6,484 nt of DNA from Desulfuromusa sp. (GTDB lineage Bacteria; Desulfobacterota; Desulfuromonadia; Desulfuromonadales; Geopsychrobacteraceae), in the NCBI GenBank assembly GCA_030590745.1, contig JAUVCS010000052.1, positions 1 through 6,484 on the forward strand, in the 5' to 3' direction. The notes under the pieces are model-generated. The model was not told where the DNA came from, ran no database searches, and was given only the letters and a program-made list of their open reading frames with translations. Made by a program: the position numbers and the translations under genes. The number at the start of each line of letters is the position of its first letter. Position 1 is the stretch's first letter. This document shows, piece after piece, positions 5,386-6,484 of this stretch.

Positions 5386-6484
5386 CTATTTAATCTCTGT
5401 CAGTAAACGATCATAAACCGTGGTCATCTTCCCCCAATCGTAATGCTCAACCATTGTTTGCAGCTTTTCTCGACGCAAAGTTCTTATATTCAGACAAGTT
5501 TCCTTGAGTCGTGCTAGCAGATCAGCATAATCAGTATAGAAGCAACGCTTAGAATAAGCGGTCGTTATATGTTCAGGATACGCAAGTCGCCTTGGTAGCA
5601 GCGGAAAACAGTTGCAATGGATCGCCTGTACCACGCTAACGCCAAAGAAATCATGAATTGATGTCACCGGAAGAATATCAGCCCGCCACAGCCAGGCAGC
5701 ATATTCAGAAAAATTCTCTATATAGCCCCAGTGAACAATCCGTTCAGCCAAGCGGATTTTTGCCTCGGAAAATATTTCCGGCACCCTGCGGTAAGATTCT
5801 CCCAATACCGCTAACTCAAAATTGACACCCTGATCCTGCAAAGCGTAGAGAGCCTGAAAAAACTCTTGGGGATTTTTATCGTACTCCCAACGATGATTCC
5901 AGAGAATCAATGGGGGCTGATCAGCACTTTTTTCAAATTCTGAGCGATACTTATCAAACTTTTCCAGATCAAGGCCCAGATGCAGAGTGCGGCTCTTTTG
6001 TGTAATCCTTTGAACCGTCTCAACTTCATTATAGTCAGGAAATGTTTTTAAAAACCTGGGAAGTTCCTGCAGAAAAGATTGGCGATGATAGTCAGAATTA
6101 AACAGCACCACATCAGCCACCAAAGCCGATGCATAATTAATGAAACCATAGTGGGCATCGCGCTGTTGCTGCGGATCTTTATCGGTTGGCGACCAGGGAT
6201 AGGTCAGTTGATTTTCGTGAAAATAGATGGCAGTGGGAATACCGGCTGTCAGCTTTCGAGTCAGGGCAAGAAAGGTGGTCAGGTCAAGCATATCGGTGGC
6301 AAGAAGCAGATCGGGACGCAGATCCGCGGCCAGAAACTCGCGCGCCAGAGTCACGGCCCCGCCATGCATCCGCCACTTCCAGTTTTTGCCTTCTAGACCG
6401 AGAATTTTGACGTCATGCCGACTGTGCGCTGCGTATTCTTTGGCCCAGGCGGCATGTGAGCCAGTCAAAAAGGGCTCAAGAAGA
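5386..6484 (-). CDS. GTDC1/QTMAN-like glycosyltransferase (DUF3524), N-terminus cut by right edge
   Basis: 365 residues are visible. The frame is still open at the edge and reads FLSPFLTGSH, so only a few residues are missing; an internal TTG at 6468 is not the start. Counting from the first full codon, the DUF3524-type N-terminal half shows GSH (8-10), KNWKWRMHGG (33-42), YFHENQLTYPW (87-97) and ADVVLFNS (123-130). The GT4-like C-terminal half shows NHRWEYDKNP (196-205), VLGESY (226-231), EIFSEA (236-241), HWGY (251-254) and HDFFGVSVVQAIHC (277-290), then YPE. These blocks match what I remember of animal GTDC1, now known as tRNA-queuosine alpha-mannosyltransferase (QTMAN), which adds mannose from GDP-mannose to queuosine-34 of tRNA-Asp. 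The bacterial protein lacks the long loop that separates the two halves in animals. No signal peptide or membrane segment is seen, consistent with a cytoplasmic enzyme. The family call is firm; tRNA as substrate in this bacterium is inference, and another sugar acceptor is possible. Confidence 0.87.
   Translation of the reverse strand, partial: LLEPFLTGSHAAWAKEYAAHSRHDVKILGLEGKNWKWRMHGGAVTLAREFLAADLRPDLLLATDMLDLTTFLALTRKLTAGIPTAIYFHENQLTYPWSPTDKDPQQQRDAHYGFINYASALVADVVLFNSDYHRQSFLQELPRFLKTFPDYNEVETVQRITQKSRTLHLGLDLEKFDKYRSEFEKSADQPPLILWNHRWEYDKNPQEFFQALYALQDQGVNFELAVLGESYRRVPEIFSEAKIRLAERIVHWGYIENFSEYAAWLWRADILPVTSIHDFFGVSVVQAIHCNCFPLLPRRLAYPEHITTAYSKRCFYTDYADLLARLKETCLNIRTLRREKLQTMVEHYDWGKMTTVYDRLLTEIK

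Noticed and set aside
6079..6396. 105-codon plus-strand open frame within the glycosyltransferase gene
   Set aside because: It is antisense to a conserved catalytic region and shows no recognisable protein features.

Overview
The window comes from a bacterial chromosome and is compact. Every gene I can support lies on the minus strand, so the order of transcription runs from high to low coordinates. Moderate GC, a bacterial-type proline-tRNA ligase carrying extra CxxC pairs, a DUF4388 (PATAN-like) protein and an EF-Tu that starts [12 protein letters not shown] together suggest a Desulfuromonadales-like deltaproteobacterium (Geobacter/Pelobacter/Desulfuromusa relatives). This assignment is from memory of those families and has not been searched.

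Right side, in transcription order. A glycosyltransferase cut by the right edge (5386-6484) closely resembles eukaryotic GTDC1/QTMAN, the tRNA-queuosine mannosyltransferase (DUF3524 domain plus GT4-like domain). After a 96-base gap with a possible promoter comes proS (3559-5289). It is followed 10 bases later by a DUF4388 protein of unknown role (2319-3548), then pyrF (1591-2322, 4-base ATGA overlap), then rlmB (839-1591, 1-base TGATG overlap). The last four genes look like one translationally coupled operon.

Left side. A good sigma70-type promoter with an AT-rich upstream element and a GC-rich discriminator (781-830) sits directly before a four-tRNA array: Thr(TGT), Tyr(GTA), Gly(TCC), Thr(GGT), all with encoded CCA. 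The array runs into tuf (EF-Tu), of which only the first 46 codons are in the window. This is the same order as E. coli thrU-tyrU-glyT-thrT-tufB. A second candidate promoter lies between the last tRNA and tuf.

Taken together the segment is a translation neighbourhood: tRNA supply, EF-Tu, tRNA charging (ProRS), 23S rRNA 2'-O-methylation (RlmB) and probably modification of a tRNA anticodon base (the QTMAN-like enzyme). UMP synthesis (PyrF) and a likely signalling or scaffold protein (DUF4388) are mixed in. The most interesting points are the bacterial QTMAN-like gene, the AbrB-like N-terminus and PATAN-like domain of the protein embedded between proS and pyrF, and the paired CxxC motifs around the ProRS editing domain. 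I see no mobile elements, CRISPR arrays or signs of recent transfer.
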